Source: an uncultured Oscillospiraceae bacterium
GTDB taxonomy: Bacteria > Bacillota > Clostridia > Oscillospirales > Oscillospiraceae
NCBI GenBank assembly: GCA_947631865.1
Contig: CANRNF010000013.1
Location: 1 to 49,926, forward strand
Length of the DNA: 49,926 nucleotides
Reading direction: 5' to 3'
This document shows positions 1-7,041 of this stretch, in pieces. A model generated the notes under the pieces. The model made no database searches, was not told the origin of the DNA, and was given only the letters and a program-made list of their open reading frames with translations. Each line of letters starts with the position of its first letter. The first letter of the stretch is position 1. Both the position numbers and the translations under genes were made by a program.

Positions 1-101
1 TGTCGATTCCAATTCCGTAAGGCAGTTGCCGCTTTTCAATTATTCGTTGTCATACTGTCTTACGAACACTTGCCTGGAATCAAGTTCGGATTTCTCAATC
101 T

Positions 102-186
102 TGGTGGGGGAAGGTGGATTCGAACCACCGAAGGCATTGCCAGCAGATTTACAGTCTGTCCCCTTTGGCCACTCGGGAATTCCCCC
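102..186 (-). tRNA. tRNA-Tyr (anticodon GTA)
   Basis: The minus strand folds as an 85-nt tRNA with a long variable arm. The acceptor strands GGGGGAA (180-186) and TTCCCCC (106-112) pair, the discriminator base is A, and CCA is encoded at 102-104. The T-loop sequence GGTTCGAATCC is conserved. The anticodon loop reads CTGTAAA, giving GTA (Tyr). A long variable arm is expected for bacterial tRNA-Tyr. It lies downstream of tRNA-Thr and is probably co-transcribed with it. Confidence 0.96.
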
Positions 187-225
187 ATGTATTTACTTGT
201 GCGTTCCCTTCTCTCGTATCTCAAA

Positions 226-256
226 TCGGAGCCCAGCGCAGCGGGTCCGATTTGAA
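226..256. repeat. Palindrome between the two tRNA genes
   Basis: An 8-bp perfect inverted repeat (AAATCGGA / TCCGATTT) encloses a GC-rich centre. It lies in the 146-bp spacer between tRNA-Thr and tRNA-Tyr and would form a hairpin in the shared transcript. There is no T-run on the minus strand, so a processing signal is as likely as a terminator. The rest of the spacer and bases 1-101 contain no recognisable gene. Confidence 0.6.
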
Positions 257-332
257 AAAGGAGAAAGGAAGGAGCGGATACGCAGTTTTCCGCGTCAGCG
301 GGAAACGGAGTGTAGCGAGTTTCTTTCGACGT

Positions 333-408
333 TGGAGCTGGTAGACGGACTCGAACCCCCGACCTGCTGATTACAAATCAGCTGCTCTACCAACTGAGCT
401 ATACCAGC
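333..408 (-). tRNA. tRNA-Thr (anticodon TGT)
   Basis: The minus strand gives a 76-nt cloverleaf. Acceptor strands GCTGGTA (402-408) and TACCAGC (337-343) pair, and CCA is encoded at 333-335. The anticodon stem GCTGATT/AATCAGC holds the loop with TGT (Thr, reads ACA). The T-arm GGTTCGAGTCC is present. It is the first gene after the promoter at 428-456. Confidence 0.96.
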
Positions 409-427
409 TGATCTTCCCAGCCGTTGA

Positions 428-456
428 ACTATATCATAAAACCCCGCGCTTGTCAA
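428..456 (-). promoter_or_regulatory. Sigma-A promoter of the tRNA-Thr/tRNA-Tyr unit
   Basis: On the minus strand there is a perfect -35 TTGACA (451-456), a 17-bp spacer, and a -10 TATAGT (428-433), about 20 bp before the mature tRNA-Thr 5' end. This is the strongest consensus promoter in the window. Confidence 0.9.
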
Positions 457-551
457 CGGGTAAAATGCAAAACCCGCCGACCGCCGGGGCATAGGACATC
501 TCGCCCGGCGCATAGGATGCTGAAAAACGGGAAACCATGTGGGAGGGACAT

Positions 552-1847
552 ATGACCGAGCATCCCTATCTCCGCCGGGCCTACGCCGCGGCAGCCGGCC
601 GCGATCCCGGCCAGACATCCTTTCTCCAGGCCCTGGAGGCGCTGCACGAGAGCATCGGCCCCGCCCTGGAGGAGCAGCCCCTGTACGCCGCCCGGGGGCT
701 GCCCGAGCGGCTGGGCGAGCCGGAGCAGACATGCCTCTTCCCCGTGGTCTGGACCGACGACCGGGGCCGGACCCAGGTGACCCGGGGGATGTATCTGCGC
801 TTCAGCACCGTCCTGGGCCCGCCCCGGACGGATCTGGTCCTGCGGCCGGGATTGGACCTGGACCGGGCCAAGGCCCTGGCCCTGGAGCTGACGCTGTGCC
901 GGGCTCTGGCGGGGCTTTCTCAGGGCGCGGCCCTGGCGGGGGCGGACGCGGCCCCGGAGCAGATGAGCGACGGGGAGTGCCTCCGGTTCTGCCGGGCGTT
1001 CATGGAGGGGCTCTACCCCTGCCTCGGAACCGCTTTTCGGCCCGGCCAGTGGGAGGGCCAGGCCCCGGCCCGGGAGACGTCGCTGCTGGCCGGGCAGTAT
1101 GAGCGTCTCTGCGCCCTCACCGGCGGCGCCCTCCCCCGGCGGGAGCGATACGCCATGGCACGGAGCAAGGCGGCGGGACACGGTCTCGTCTTCTTCGCCC
1201 AGGCGGCCCTGCGCCAATGCGCCAGGGAGCGGCTGGAGGGTCAGACTGTGCTCATCTCCGGCTGCGGGGCCCAGGGGGCGTGGACCGGGGAGATGGCCGC
1301 CCGTACCGGGGCCAAAGTGGCGGCCTTCGGGGACGAGACCGGGTGCCTCTGGGCCGGGGACGGACTGCCCCTGCAGCTATTGCGGGACATGGCGGAAAAG
1401 CCGGGGCTGCCCCTGCTCCTCTGGGCCATCCGCTGTCCCGGGGTGGAGTACCGCCCCGGCCCGGCCCTGGAGGACATCCCGGCGGACGTGGTATTTCTCT
1501 GTCCCGGCCACGGCCGCATGGGAGCGGGCAGCGCCCGGCGCATCATGGCCCACCGGCCGGTGGGAGTATTCGAGGGCGCGCCCCAGACCGCCACGGTTCT
1601 GGCCGGGCAGGTCTTCTCCTCCGCGGCGGTGTACGCCCCCGGCCTTCTGGCCGGGGCCGGGGCCGAGCTGGTCCCTGCCGGGCAGGATACGCCCGGCCCC
1701 TGGGAGGCGGACCGGCGGCTCCGGGCCGCCATGGAGGCCCTGTTCCGGGAGGTCTGGGAGCCGGGACAGTCCGGGGACCTGTCCCGCGCCGCCCGGGCCG
1801 CGGCCTACCGCCGACTGGCCGACACTATGCTGGCCAAGGGCATATGA
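552..1847 (+). CDS. Glutamate dehydrogenase-like protein, predicted inactive
   Basis: A 431-aa protein with the length and domain order of hexameric GDH: a substrate-domain half (about residues 60-200), then a Rossmann half with GCGAQG at 237-242. Its C-terminus (RRLADTMLAKGI) matches the GDH tail, and residues RFCRAFMEGLY align with the GDH helix RFCQAFMTELY. Aligned by eye to clostridial GDH, K89 of the PYKGG motif becomes R92, K113 becomes C116, the catalytic K125 of GGAKGG becomes L128, and D165 becomes E168. Glutamate deamination is therefore unlikely. A non-enzymatic, regulatory or altered function is inferred. The start at 552 is chosen for GGGAGGG five bases upstream; an ATG at 537 lacks a site. 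A strong terminator follows directly. Confidence 0.85.
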   Translation: MTEHPYLRRAYAAAAGRDPGQTSFLQALEALHESIGPALEEQPLYAARGLPERLGEPEQTCLFPVVWTDDRGRTQVTRGMYLRFSTVLGPPRTDLVLRPGLDLDRAKALALELTLCRALAGLSQGAALAGADAAPEQMSDGECLRFCRAFMEGLYPCLGTAFRPGQWEGQAPARETSLLAGQYERLCALTGGALPRRERYAMARSKAAGHGLVFFAQAALRQCARERLEGQTVLISGCGAQGAWTGEMAARTGAKVAAFGDETGCLWAGDGLPLQLLRDMAEKPGLPLLLWAIRCPGVEYRPGPALEDIPADVVFLCPGHGRMGAGSARRIMAHRPVGVFEGAPQTATVLAGQVFSSAAVYAPGLLAGAGAELVPAGQDTPGPWEADRRLRAAMEALFREVWEPGQSGDLSRAARAAAYRRLADTMLAKGI

Positions 1848-1849
1848 AT

Positions 1850-1875
1850 ATCCCGCCGGGCACACCCGGCGGGAT
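1850..1875. terminator. Bidirectional terminator, copy A
   Basis: An 11-bp perfect stem (ATCCCGCCGGG / CCCGGCGGGAT) with loop CACA sits between the GDH-like gene and the convergent xre gene, with T-rich sequence on the plus-strand side. It is nearly identical to the hairpin at 2386-2411. Confidence 0.85.
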
Positions 1876-1878
1876 GAT

Positions 1879-2097
1879 TTATTCTTCCGTTTTCTGGTCA
1901 TCCGGTAAAAAGCGGATGACGCTTTCCGCCTGGCAGTCAAGGATGCGGCAGAGCTTTTCCAGCGTGTACATGGTAATGGAGCGGTCATGCTTCAGGTGAT
2001 TGATCGTGCGGGGGTTCATGTGGTGCTTCTCGATGAGCGTATACGTTGTCACGCCCTTTTCGCGCATGGTCTGCCATAATGGCTCATAGGAGATCAC
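1879..2097 (-). CDS. Small Xre-family HTH regulator
   Basis: A 72-aa protein that is almost entirely a Cro/C1-type helix-turn-helix domain. Helices 2-3 are around TYTLIEKHHMNPRTINHLKH, followed by MYTLEKLCRILDC, the usual dimer-stabilising helix. It probably represses its own region. The start is a GTG at 2097 preceded by GGTGGAG; the open frame extends further upstream but without a ribosome site or matching homology. It is divergent from the 56-aa gene at 2202 and shares its 104-bp intergenic region, so it may regulate it. Confidence 0.85.
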   Translation of the reverse strand: MISYEPLWQTMREKGVTTYTLIEKHHMNPRTINHLKHDRSITMYTLEKLCRILDCQAESVIRFLPDDQKTEE

Positions 2098-2152
2098 CGC
2101 TCCACCCACCTTCCAGAAGACTGCTGATTCATTATCTTCTGAAAAACAGGGC

Positions 2153-2181
2153 TTGAATATACTGAAATAAGTATCTATAAT
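2153..2181 (+). promoter_or_regulatory. Sigma-A promoter of the 56-aa gene
   Basis: -35 TTGAAT (2153-2158), 17-bp spacer, -10 TATAAT (2176-2181). Transcription would start about 2188, leaving a leader of only some 14 nt that is essentially the ribosome binding site. Confidence 0.8.
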
Positions 2182-2201
2182 AGATGCAAGGGGGTGTTTT
2201 G

Positions 2202-2372
2202 ATGGCAGACTACGAGCAGATGTACCACATCGTCTGCGCGGCCATGAACCAGGCTCTGGACATGCTGGAAGACCAGGCAAAAGTGGAGCAGGCCCGCGAG
2301 CTCATGCAGGCGGCATTGCTGGAGGCAGAAGAATTGTACATACAGACCTGCGGCGACCCGTCAAAAAGCTGA
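2202..2372 (+). CDS. Small acidic helical protein, unknown function
   Basis: A 56-aa protein with no recognised family. It is acidic, rich in Ala, Glu, Met and Leu, and predicted to be almost all helix, with a single Cys near the C-terminal end. The start at 2202 is preceded by AAGGGGG with 7-base spacing and a consensus promoter, so it is probably expressed. Being divergent from an Xre regulator and closed by its own terminator, it forms a compact two-gene module. A partner or antitoxin-like role is possible but unsupported. Confidence 0.7.
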   Translation: MADYEQMYHIVCAAMNQALDMLEDQAKVEQARELMQAALLEAEELYIQTCGDPSKS

Positions 2373-2385
2373 CGGGCATATAGAT

Positions 2386-2411
2386 ATCCCGCCGGGCACG
2401 CCCGGCGGGAT
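2386..2411. terminator. Bidirectional terminator, copy B
   Basis: An 11-bp perfect stem (ATCCCGCCGGG / CCCGGCGGGAT), loop CACG, between the 56-aa gene and the convergent carD. The stem is identical to copy A at 1850-1875, and similarity continues into the flanks (GGGCATAT before, TTATTC and CCGTTT after). Confidence 0.85.
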
Positions 2412-2429
2412 CTATTATTCCGTTTCGTC

Positions 2430-2957
2430 TTACACCGCCTCAGGCGCGGCCCCCAGGGATTCCAGCCGCCGGGCGATGAAGTCCTGAACGCTGTCCCGGG
2501 TGATACCCAGGGCCACGGCCAGCTCCCCGTAGAGCAGATCCTCCGCCCGCTCCATATACCGCCGGTCCACGGCGCCGAACTTCAGCTTCTTCTCTTCCCG
2601 CTCCACCTTCTTCCGGTAGGTGGACATGGTGAGCCGCAGAAGGCTCATGCAGTCATGGTCCTCCATCCGGGTCTTGTAGTGGTTTTCCAGCTGCTGCAGA
2701 TTTTGGTTGTAGTATACCTCCGGCTGGATGGTGGGGATCTGGTCGATGAGGGCCATGGCCTGGTCCCTGGTGATGACCGGTCTCGTAGCCACCTTCCCGT
2801 TGTCCACAGGCGTGGTGATGGTGCCCGTCTGATACAGCGGCTCCAGCACGTAATACATCCGCTCCGGCTCCGTCCGGCTCGGCTTTCTCGCCACCACGTC
2901 CACTACCCGGCACACGCCTGTGCCGCCGTACGCTATGAGTTCGCCCTTCTGATACAC
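2430..2957 (-). CDS. carD: CarD family transcriptional regulator
   Basis: A 175-aa protein with the CarD/CdnL layout: an N-terminal Tudor-like RNA-polymerase-interacting domain beginning YQKGELIAYGGTGVCRV, then a basic helical C-terminal domain containing RMEDHD, the RKKVEREEKKLK helix and DRRYMERAEDLLYGELA. CarD binds the RNA polymerase beta subunit and stabilises open promoter complexes, often at rRNA and stress promoters. The start is taken as GTG 2957, nine bases after GGAG; the frame is open further upstream but the fold begins here. Its own promoter lies at 3034-3062. Confidence 0.92.
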   Translation of the reverse strand: MYQKGELIAYGGTGVCRVVDVVARKPSRTEPERMYYVLEPLYQTGTITTPVDNGKVATRPVITRDQAMALIDQIPTIQPEVYYNQNLQQLENHYKTRMEDHDCMSLLRLTMSTYRKKVEREEKKLKFGAVDRRYMERAEDLLYGELAVALGITRDSVQDFIARRLESLGAAPEAV

Positions 2958-3033
2958 AACGCCACGCTCCTTGTTCTCTCGGCCCACCGGCCGGCCCACG
3001 GTGCTATTACCCGCACTTTATATTACTGTTAGT

Positions 3034-3062
3034 ATTATAACACTTTTTTCCAGCTGGCGTAA
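3034..3062 (-). promoter_or_regulatory. Probable carD promoter
   Basis: Minus-strand -10 TATAAT (3034-3039), 17-bp spacer, weak -35 TTACGC (3057-3062), about 77 bp before the carD start. Confidence 0.6.
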
Positions 3063-3105
3063 GTATCTTTTGCGAAATCCGGTCGATTCTATCAAAAGAC
3101 TAATG

Positions 3106-3130
3106 AAGCCCCCTCTTTTGGAGGGGGCTT
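3106..3130. terminator. Terminator between galE and carD
   Basis: A 10-bp perfect stem (AAGCCCCCTC / GAGGGGGCTT), loop TTTTG, with T-rich sequence on the plus strand and a weaker T-rich tail on the minus strand. Read on the minus strand it would end the ilvE-galE transcript upstream of the carD promoter. A second small C/G palindrome lies at about 3165-3180. Confidence 0.75.
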
Positions 3131-3187
3131 TTGTAAGAAATTACCATATCGTTCGCCGGAAACCCCCATTTTTCGGGGGATCGCGGC

Positions 3188-4198
3188 TTAGTAACCCTGG
3201 GGGTTGTTCTTCTGCCAGCGCCAGGAGTCGGCGCACATCTCGTCCACGGTGCGGGCAGCCTTCCAGCCCAGGACCCGCTCCGCCTTGGAGCAGTCGGCGT
3301 ACACCGAGGCCAGGTCGCCAGGCCGGCGGGGCGTGATCTCGTAGGGGATCTTCACGCCGGAGGCCCGCTCGAAGGCGTGGACCAGCTCCAGCACGCTGAC
3401 GCCGTGGCCGGTGCCCAGGTTGAACACCTCTGTGCCCTTATGCTCCAGGGCATATTTCAGCGCGGCCACGTGGCCCTCGGCCAGGTCCACCACATGGATG
3501 TAATCCCGTACGCCGGTGCCGTCAGGGGTGTCGTAGTCGTTGCCGAACACGTTCAGATGGGGCAGCCGTCCCACAGCCACCTGGGTGATATAGGGCATCA
3601 GGTTGTTGGGGATGCCGGAGGGGTTCTCGCCGATGCGGCCGCTGGGATGGGCGCCCACAGGGTTGAAGTACCGCAGCAGCACCACGCTCATGTTGGGGTC
3701 GGCCTTGGCGGCGCCGGAGGCGATCTGCTCGATCATGAACTTGGTCCAGCCGTAGGGGTTGGTGCAGCCGCCGGTCTCGCTCTCCTCGGTGTAGGGCACC
3801 TTGGCCTTGGCGCCGTAGACCGTGGCGGAGGAGGAGAAGATGAAGGGGCCCACGCCGAACTCCGCCATGACCTCCAAAAGACTCAGGGTGGTGTCCAGGT
3901 TGTTGCGGTAGTACATGAGGGGCTTGGCCACGCTCTCGCCCACCGCCTTGAAGCCGGCAAAGTGCATCACCGCCGCGGGCTTCACCTCGGCGAATATCTT
4001 GCGCAGGGCCTCCTTGTCGGACACGTCCGCCTCATAGAGGGGCATTTTCTTCCCGGTCAGCTCCTCGCAGCGGCGGACCGCCTCGGGGCTGGAGTTGGAG
4101 AAGTCGTCCACGATGGCCACGTCATAGCCGGCCTCGGCCAGGGCGATGGCGGTGTGGGAGCCGATATACCCGGCCGCACCGGTAAGTAAGATAGTCAT
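3188..4198 (-). CDS. galE: UDP-glucose 4-epimerase
   Basis: A 336-aa extended short-chain dehydrogenase of standard GalE length. The N-terminus MTILLTGAAGYIGSH holds the GxxGxxG NAD-binding motif. The SSSATVYG serine and the YxxxK pair (YGWTK) form the catalytic set, and YFNPVGAHPSG is the UDP-sugar loop. It interconverts UDP-glucose and UDP-galactose in the Leloir pathway and supplies UDP-Gal for surface polysaccharide. It starts 10 bp after ilvE on the same strand and is probably co-transcribed with it. No other gal gene is nearby. Confidence 0.96.
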   Translation of the reverse strand: MTILLTGAAGYIGSHTAIALAEAGYDVAIVDDFSNSSPEAVRRCEELTGKKMPLYEADVSDKEALRKIFAEVKPAAVMHFAGFKAVGESVAKPLMYYRNNLDTTLSLLEVMAEFGVGPFIFSSSATVYGAKAKVPYTEESETGGCTNPYGWTKFMIEQIASGAAKADPNMSVVLLRYFNPVGAHPSGRIGENPSGIPNNLMPYITQVAVGRLPHLNVFGNDYDTPDGTGVRDYIHVVDLAEGHVAALKYALEHKGTEVFNLGTGHGVSVLELVHAFERASGVKIPYEITPRRPGDLASVYADCSKAERVLGWKAARTVDEMCADSWRWQKNNPQGY

Positions 4199-4208
4199 AG
4201 CGCTCTCC

Positions 4209-5273
4209 TCAGCAGACAGGTATCACCCAGCCGTAGGGGTCGTCGATCTTGCCCCACTGGATGCCGGTGATGGTGTCGTACAGCTTCTGGGTCACGGGGC
4301 CGATCTTATTGCCGGCGATGGTGTAGTCCTCGCCCCCGTAGTAGATCTCGCCGATGGGGCTCACCACGGCGGCGGTGCCGCAGCCCCAGGCCTCGTCCAG
4401 CTTGCCGGACTTGACTGCGCCGATGAGCTCGTCGATGGAGATGTTCCGCTCCTCCACTTCATAGCCCCAATCGCGGAGCAGCTGCAGGCAGCTCTTGCGG
4501 GTGACGCCGGGGAGCACGGAGCCGCTGGCCAGGGAGGGCGTCACGATCTTGCCGTCGATCTTGAACATCACGTTCATGGAGCCCACTTCCTCGATGTACT
4601 TCTGCTCCACGCCGTCCAGCCACAGCACCTGGGAGAAGCCGTTGGCCTCGGCGATCTCGCTGGCGTGCAGGCTGGCGGCATAGTTGCCGCCGCACTTGGC
4701 AAAGCCGGTGCCGCCCCGGACGGCCCGGACCTCACGGCCCTCGATGGCGATGCGGACGGGGTTGATGCCCTCGGGATAGTAGCTGCCCACCGGGCAGGTG
4801 ATGATGCAGAAGATGTAGGTGGAGGAGGCGTGCACGCCCAGCTTCGGGTCCGTGGCGATGACGAAGGGGCGGATGTACAGGCTGGTGTCCGGCGCGGAGG
4901 GGACCCAGTCTTTGTCCACTTCCACCAGGGCCTTAATGGCCTGGAGATAGTCCTCGTCGGGGACGGGGGGCACACACAGCTTCTCGCAGGACCGGGCCAT
5001 GCGGGCGATGTTCTCCGTGGCGCGGAACAGCTGGATATGGCCGCTGGCGGTCCGATAGGCCTTCATGCCCTCGAACACCTCCTGGGCATAGTGCAGGACC
5101 ATGGCGGAGGGCTCCAGGGTCAGGGGGCCGTAGGGGACGATCCGGGCGTCATGCCAGTGGCCGTCGGAGTAGTTCATGACGAACATATGGTCGGAAAAGA
5201 AGGAACCGAAGGGGATGTTGTCGCCCTCGGGCTTCTTCCGGGGAGTGGTCGTCTTGACGATCTTTATATCCAT
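4209..5273 (-). CDS. ilvE: Branched-chain amino acid aminotransferase
   Basis: A 354-aa fold-type IV PLP aminotransferase of the long (type II, BCAT-like) branch. EVFEGMKAYR and RPFVIATDP mark the N-terminal domain, the PLP lysine is in GTGFAKCGGNYAAS, and WLDGVEQKYIEEVGSMN plus EAWGCGTAAVVSPIG form the cofactor phosphate cup. It transfers the amino group between glutamate and the 2-keto acids of Leu, Ile and Val. It is first in an ilvE-galE unit; a GC palindrome (5296-5312) lies in its leader. Confidence 0.96.
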   Translation of the reverse strand: MDIKIVKTTTPRKKPEGDNIPFGSFFSDHMFVMNYSDGHWHDARIVPYGPLTLEPSAMVLHYAQEVFEGMKAYRTASGHIQLFRATENIARMARSCEKLCVPPVPDEDYLQAIKALVEVDKDWVPSAPDTSLYIRPFVIATDPKLGVHASSTYIFCIITCPVGSYYPEGINPVRIAIEGREVRAVRGGTGFAKCGGNYAASLHASEIAEANGFSQVLWLDGVEQKYIEEVGSMNVMFKIDGKIVTPSLASGSVLPGVTRKSCLQLLRDWGYEVEERNISIDELIGAVKSGKLDEAWGCGTAAVVSPIGEIYYGGEDYTIAGNKIGPVTQKLYDTITGIQWGKIDDPYGWVIPVC

Positions 5274-5331
5274 GATGGCTTCCTCCTGCCGTGTTCGGCC
5301 GCGTCGCGGCCGTCATTTGTGATTTCATGAT

Positions 5332-5360
5332 ATTATAGTCTCATTTTTCCCGCTCCGCAA
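5332..5360 (-). promoter_or_regulatory. Probable ilvE-galE promoter
   Basis: Minus-strand -10 TATAAT (5332-5337), 17-bp spacer, -35 TTGCGG (5355-5360). The leader of about 50 nt contains the palindrome CGGCCGCG/CGCGGCCG. Confidence 0.6.
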
Positions 5361-5470
5361 GGGCCTGTCCCGGGAAAGACGAAAACTTTTGCCCCAAAAG
5401 GGCCGTTTCGACAAAAGGACAAAATCTTCTCCTGCCATTTGTAACTTTTCTCTATGAATTTCGTAATAAA

Positions 5471-5713
5471 TGTGATATAATGTTAAAGATAGGGAAAAAA
5501 GTTACAGGCTGAGGCACATTATATCACATGGATATCAGTCGCGCTCCTGGCCGATGGCCGAAACCGCGCGACATGATATGGCATGTTAAAGATAGGGAAA
5601 AAAGTTACAGGCCACGGCACATTATATCACATGGATATCAGCCGCGCTCCCGGCCGATGGCCGAAACCGCGCGACATGATATGGCATGTTAAAGATAAGG
5701 ATAAAAGTTACAG
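5471..5713. repeat. 103-bp tandem repeats with internal dyads
   Basis: Two full units (5481-5583 and 5584-5686) differ at about 5 of 103 positions, and a third partial unit (5687-5713) runs up to the lipoprotein gene. Each begins TGTTAAAGATAGGG and contains GTTACAG, the 11-bp palindrome GGCCGATGGCC, and arms TCGCGC / GCGCGA. The 12-mer TGTGATATAATG at 5471-5482, which includes a -10-like TATAAT, recurs inverted as CATTATATCACA at 5517-5528 and 5620-5631. No coding potential is seen. The array is the upstream region of the lipoprotein/two-component operon; the remainder of the 452-bp gap (5361-5470) shows nothing further recognisable. Confidence 0.9.
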
Positions 5714-5725
5714 CGGGGTGATGGG

Positions 5726-7021
5726 ATGAACGACCGGATACGGCGGGCCGCGGCGGTGCTGGCGGCGGTGGTCCTCATCGCCTCTTTGTCCGGGTGTCTG
5801 CCCGTCAGCGTGGATGAGCTGTACTCCCTGCCCCGGATGAGCGAGGAATACGTCCAGCTCCAGGACCTGATCGCGGGCCAGCTGGCCGGCGGCGGGACCT
5901 ACGCCGCCCCCACCGGCGGCAGCAACCGCCAGAGCGTACAGCTCCGGGACCTGGACGGGGACGGCACGGCGGAGGCCCTGGCTTTCCTGGCCGGCGAGTC
6001 CGGCGAGCCGGAGATATGCGTCTACCGCCGGGGCGAGGACGGCAACTTCTTCCAGTACGTGACCATCATGGCCGAGGGCTCGGCCGTGTACAGCGTGGAC
6101 TACGCCGACCTGAACGGCGACGGCTCCGCGGAGCTCATCGTCTCCTGGCAGATCGGCGGGGACCTGCGGCAGCTGTCCGTGTACGCCCTGCGGGGCGCGG
6201 ACGACGAGCAGCAGCGGCTGCGGCTTTTGAGCGCGGACTGCTCCCAGTTCGTGGTGTTCGACCTGGACGGGGACGGGGTGGACGATCTTCTGGACCTGCG
6301 CCTGGGCGCGGGGCTGGACGGCTCCCTCGTCATGTATGAGCTGGACGGCAGCGGCGAGCCCAGGACCTCCACGGCGGAGCTGTCCTCCGGGGCGTCCGCC
6401 ATCCGGCGGGCCGTGTCCGGCCTCCTGGCCGACGGCACGGCGGCCCTGTTCGTGGACAGCGACATGGGAAACCAGGGCCTGGTGACGGACGTGTTCGCCG
6501 TGAAAAACGGAAAGCTTGAAAACATCGCCATGTCCTCCCTGGGCCGCAGCGCCCTGCTCCGGCCGGACGGCATGTTCGCCGCGGATCTGGACGGGGACGG
6601 GACCACGGAGCTGCCCGCCGGCAGCGGCGAGTTCATCACCTGGTACGCCATGGACGCGTCCGGGGCCAGGACCCCTGCCGCCACTTCCTACCACAACGCC
6701 GGGGACGGCTGGTATCTGGTGCTGCCGGAGAGCCTGAGCGACGGCGTCACCGCCGAGCGCCATGGGGCCGGCGGCGAGGAGAGCGCGGTAGTGTTCCTCC
6801 AGGAGGGGGACGGCTCCGCCCCCCAGCGCAGCGTGCTTGTCATCTATATGCTCACCGGCGCCAACCGCCTTGACCGGGCGGAGGTGGACAGCCGGTTCAT
6901 CCTCCGGCAGGACGAGGATGCGGTCTACGCCGCCCAGCTCCTCACGGATGAGCTGTCCCAGGAGGATATCATCAATAACTTCTACCTTCTGTACGACCAA
7001 TGGCAGACGGGAGACCTTTAA
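5726..7021 (+). CDS. Lipoprotein with four EF-hand-like calcium repeats
   Basis: A 431-aa secreted lipoprotein. A basic N-terminus and hydrophobic stretch end in the lipobox LSGC, with the lipidated Cys at 24. Four DxDGDG-type loops (DLDGDGTAE at 75, DLNGDGSAE at 128, DLDGDGVDD at 179, DLDGDGTTE at 287) resemble the calcium loops of FG-GAP/VCBS beta-propeller blades, so a surface calcium-binding propeller is inferred. No enzymatic motif is seen. It ends 20 bp before a response regulator and precedes its kinase, so it may be an input or accessory protein to that two-component system. GGGGTGATGGG just before ATG 5726 supports the start. Confidence 0.85.
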   Translation: MNDRIRRAAAVLAAVVLIASLSGCLPVSVDELYSLPRMSEEYVQLQDLIAGQLAGGGTYAAPTGGSNRQSVQLRDLDGDGTAEALAFLAGESGEPEICVYRRGEDGNFFQYVTIMAEGSAVYSVDYADLNGDGSAELIVSWQIGGDLRQLSVYALRGADDEQQRLRLLSADCSQFVVFDLDGDGVDDLLDLRLGAGLDGSLVMYELDGSGEPRTSTAELSSGASAIRRAVSGLLADGTAALFVDSDMGNQGLVTDVFAVKNGKLENIAMSSLGRSALLRPDGMFAADLDGDGTTELPAGSGEFITWYAMDASGARTPAATSYHNAGDGWYLVLPESLSDGVTAERHGAGGEESAVVFLQEGDGSAPQRSVLVIYMLTGANRLDRAEVDSRFILRQDEDAVYAAQLLTDELSQEDIINNFYLLYDQWQTGDL

Positions 7022-7041
7022 CAGAGGAGGCGCCACGAGAT

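Noticed and set aside
26-370. Overlapping small plus-strand frames near the window start
   Set aside because: They run through the two tRNA genes and have no ribosome sites.
5274-5325. T-box or leucine attenuator in the ilvE leader
   Set aside because: The leader is only about 50 nt with one GC palindrome; no T-box sequence, leader peptide or Ile/Leu/Val codon run is visible.
5481-5713. CRISPR array
   Set aside because: Units are 103 bp and contiguous, with no short repeats separated by unique spacers, and no cas gene is present.
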